A stretch of 6,189 nucleotides of DNA, taken from NCBI GenBank assembly GCA_002730365.1, contig PBZZ01000074.1, forward strand, positions 7,094 to 13,282, given 5' to 3'. Numbering within the stretch: position 1 is the stretch's first letter; every line of letters starts with the position of its first letter. This document shows positions 5,960 through 6,189 of this stretch, piece by piece. The position numbers and the translations under genes were made by a program. Source of the stretch: Deltaproteobacteria bacterium. Its GTDB lineage: Bacteria; SAR324; NAC60-12. Under the pieces are notes generated by a model. The model was not told the DNA's origin. It worked only from the letters and a program-made list of their open reading frames with translations, and searched no databases.

Positions 5960-6189
5960 ATGATTCATAAAATTTATGGAAATAAGCTGAAAATTTCTGA
6001 TATTCCTGTGTGGACTGTTGGAACCATAATAAGCATTACCTGGTTCATGCCATTCATATGGATGTTATCAACATCATTGAAACTACCAGAAAATGTCATA
6101 ACAAAGGAGATCATTTGGTTCCCTGAAGAAATAACATTTGGAAACTATATAAGGATGTTAGAATTCCCAATAATCCGTTGGTTTCTCAA
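5960..6189 (+). CDS. ABC importer permease, MalG/UgpE type, 3' end cut by window
   Basis: The N-terminal 76 residues of the second permease. The frame starts at the ATG only five bases after the previous stop codon and stays open to the window end. It has a short cytoplasmic tail, a first membrane segment at about 16-38 (WTVGTIISITWFMPFIWML) and then LSTSLKLPENV, followed by WFPEEITFGNYIRML. A first helix ending in a PF-W-M-STSLK-like block and followed by W-P-x-x-x-T-x-x-N-Y is the usual opening of MalG/UgpE proteins. The EAA loop lies beyond the window. The nearest purine-rich stretch, GGGAAAG (5941-5947), is 12 nt from the ATG, so translation is probably coupled to the first permease. The ATPase gene is not seen and may follow. 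Confidence 0.88.
   Translation, partial: MIHKIYGNKLKISDIPVWTVGTIISITWFMPFIWMLSTSLKLPENVITKEIIWFPEEITFGNYIRMLEFPIIRWFL

Noticed and set aside
1..6189. Search for a novel multi-gene system (defence, retron, CRISPR, toxin-antitoxin, phage genes)
   Set aside because: All coding sequence fits known metabolic, transport or IS1 families, no regular repeat arrays were seen, and the spacers are too short for hidden genes of note.

Overview
The window looks like a stretch of a Gram-negative, probably proteobacterial chromosome. The signs are a Tat-exported solute-binding protein, an IS1-family element and ordinary bacterial gene packing. I cannot place the organism more precisely. It holds four real genes, two of them cut by the window edges. 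A fifth gene, a dead transposase, sits in a worn IS1-type insertion sequence between two unrelated operons. I see no RNA gene, CRISPR array, toxin-antitoxin pair or defence system.

Left part (1-2424): a two-gene operon on the + strand at moderate GC. The first gene has lost its 5' end to the window edge. It encodes an acyl-CoA synthetase of the adenylate-forming family that most resembles the oxalate-CoA ligase group (plant AAE3, yeast Pcs60/Fat2). Twenty-four bases later comes a ketopantoate-reductase-family (PanE/ApbA) NAD(P)-dependent oxidoreductase with its catalytic residues intact. The pair suggests small organic-acid or 2-oxoacid catabolism, but the true substrates are not shown by the sequence.

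Middle (2425-3574): a short spacer with a weak hairpin, then an IS1-family element of about 771 bp (2527-3297) on the - strand. It has imperfect 20-bp terminal inverted repeats (14 of 20 matching). Its transposase is broken by at least three frame disruptions and has lost one zinc-finger cysteine. Next comes a very AT-rich intergenic region (3298-3574) with a perfect 23-nt palindrome and a TATAAT box, which is probably the control region of the operon that follows.

Right part (3575-6189): the first three genes of an ABC importer operon of the carbohydrate type (CUT1-like). They are a Tat-signal family-1 solute-binding protein, a MalF/UgpA-type permease and the start of a MalG/UgpE-type permease that runs off the window. 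The binding-protein gene is separated from the permeases by 199 nt carrying two consecutive stem-loops, a layout often used to give more binding protein than membrane subunits. The ATPase is not in the window and may lie downstream. Much of this operon is more AT-rich than the left operon, and the IS remnant sits at the change. That fits, but does not prove, separate origins for the two halves.
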